From assembly GCA_949451265.1 (NCBI GenBank), contig CASTQR010000024.1, positions 1-14,561 on the forward strand: DNA of 14,561 nt. Reading direction: 5' to 3'. This DNA is from an uncultured Eubacteriales bacterium (GTDB taxonomy: Bacteria; Bacillota_A; Clostridia; Oscillospirales; Oscillospiraceae). Positions 14,359 through 14,561 of this stretch are shown here, one piece after another (positions within the stretch are counted from its first letter, which is position 1; every line of letters begins with the position of its first letter). Under the pieces are notes generated by a model. It was not told the DNA's origin. It searched no databases and saw nothing but the letters and a program-made list of their open reading frames with translations. The translations under genes and the position numbers were made by a program.

Positions 14359-14393
14359 GCGGCCCCTCCCGAGCGGGAGGGGCCGCGCTTTTC
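14359..14393 (+). terminator. Terminator of the sigma/anti-sigma operon
   Basis: A 12-bp stem GCGGCCCCTCCC/GGGAGGGGCCGC (14359-14386) with loop GAGC is followed by GCTTTTCATT. The stem is identical to that of the serine-operon terminator at 12541. It may also stop the convergent rmlA transcript, though its T-run on that strand is poor. Confidence 0.88.
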
Positions 14394-14400
14394 ATTCTCG

Positions 14401-14561
14401 TTACACCTGAATCGACAGCAGATACTGCCCATAGGCGGTCATCGCCATGGGCCGTCCCAGCGCCCGGAGCTGCTCCTCCGTGATCCACCCCTGCCGGAAG
14501 GCGCACTCCTCGATGCACCCCACGTACCGCCCGCCGTGCTGGAGGGCGTGGATGGTCTGGG
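14401..14561 (-). CDS. rmlA: Glucose-1-phosphate thymidylyltransferase, C-terminal fragment
   Basis: Only the last 52 codons are in the window; the gene continues beyond 14561. The minus-strand frame ending in TAA at 14401-14403 reads YVGCIEECAFRQGWITEEQL near the middle and AYGQYLLSIQV at the end. This matches the conserved RmlA/RfbA C-terminus (a CPEEIAFRKGFI-like segment followed by YGQYL). RmlA joins glucose-1-phosphate to dTTP, the first step toward dTDP-rhamnose and related sugars for surface polysaccharides. The enzyme's active site lies outside the window, so intactness cannot be judged. The gene is convergent with the anti-sigma gene across a shared hairpin. Confidence 0.88.
   Translation of the reverse strand, partial: QTIHALQHGGRYVGCIEECAFRQGWITEEQLRALGRPMAMTAYGQYLLSIQV

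Overview
The window looks like chromosome of a high-GC, endospore-forming member of the Clostridia, most like the gut Oscillospiraceae (Flavonifractor/Lawsonibacter type). This rests on a spoIIID gene, strong AGGAGG ribosome sites, TTGACA/TATAAT promoters, GC-rich intrinsic terminators, and a high-GC gene set without an outer-membrane system. The genus is an inference. I see no rRNA, tRNA, CRISPR array, phage gene or transposase.

Layout. (1) 75-3146, minus strand: a four-gene operon read Crp/Fnr regulator -> lipoprotein solute-binding protein -> permease -> ATPase. Stops and starts overlap or nearly touch, and one strong promoter carries a palindrome just after the -10. Positions 1-74 hold no recognisable gene or clear terminator. 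(2) 3392-4414, plus strand: an LCP (LytR-CpsA-Psr) cell-wall polymer ligase ending in a hairpin shared with convergent prfB. (3) 4544-5665, minus strand: prfB (release factor 2), with no programmed frameshift and with a partial copy of its own 3' end just downstream. (4) 5929-7068, plus strand: a NifS/IscS-type cysteine desulfurase whose promoter forces a TTG start, then a row of hairpins and a MATE efflux transporter (7181-8578). (5) 8692-9117, plus strand: a small secreted Cys/His-rich protein with two copies of an apparent metal-binding repeat and its own promoter; a bidirectional terminator separates it from spoIIID (9177-9425, minus). (6) 9704-12527, plus strand: serine biosynthesis, serC - GNAT acetyltransferase (streptothricin-acetyltransferase-like) - serA, from one promoter to one terminator. 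(7) 12659-14352, plus strand: an ECF-type sigma factor overlapping a membrane protein that is probably its anti-sigma/sensor partner. (8) 14401-14561, minus strand: the 3' end of rmlA/rfbA (dTDP-sugar synthesis), running off the window.

How the genes fit together. serC and serA supply two steps from 3-phosphoglycerate to serine; no serB is present. The desulfurase would use cysteine, which is made downstream of serine, but no Fe-S scaffold or tRNA-thiolation partner is adjacent. The LCP ligase and RmlA both belong to cell-envelope polymer assembly but are about 10 kb apart, so a link is only a suggestion. The ABC operon appears controlled by its own Crp/Fnr-like regulator; its ligand cannot be read from the sequence.

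Most of the window is ordinary housekeeping. The parts most worth a second look are the Cys/His repeat protein, the acetyltransferase inside the serine operon, the duplicated prfB tail, the sigma/membrane-protein pair, and the repeat-rich prfB/desulfurase intergenic region. I do not see convincing evidence of a wholly new multi-gene system.
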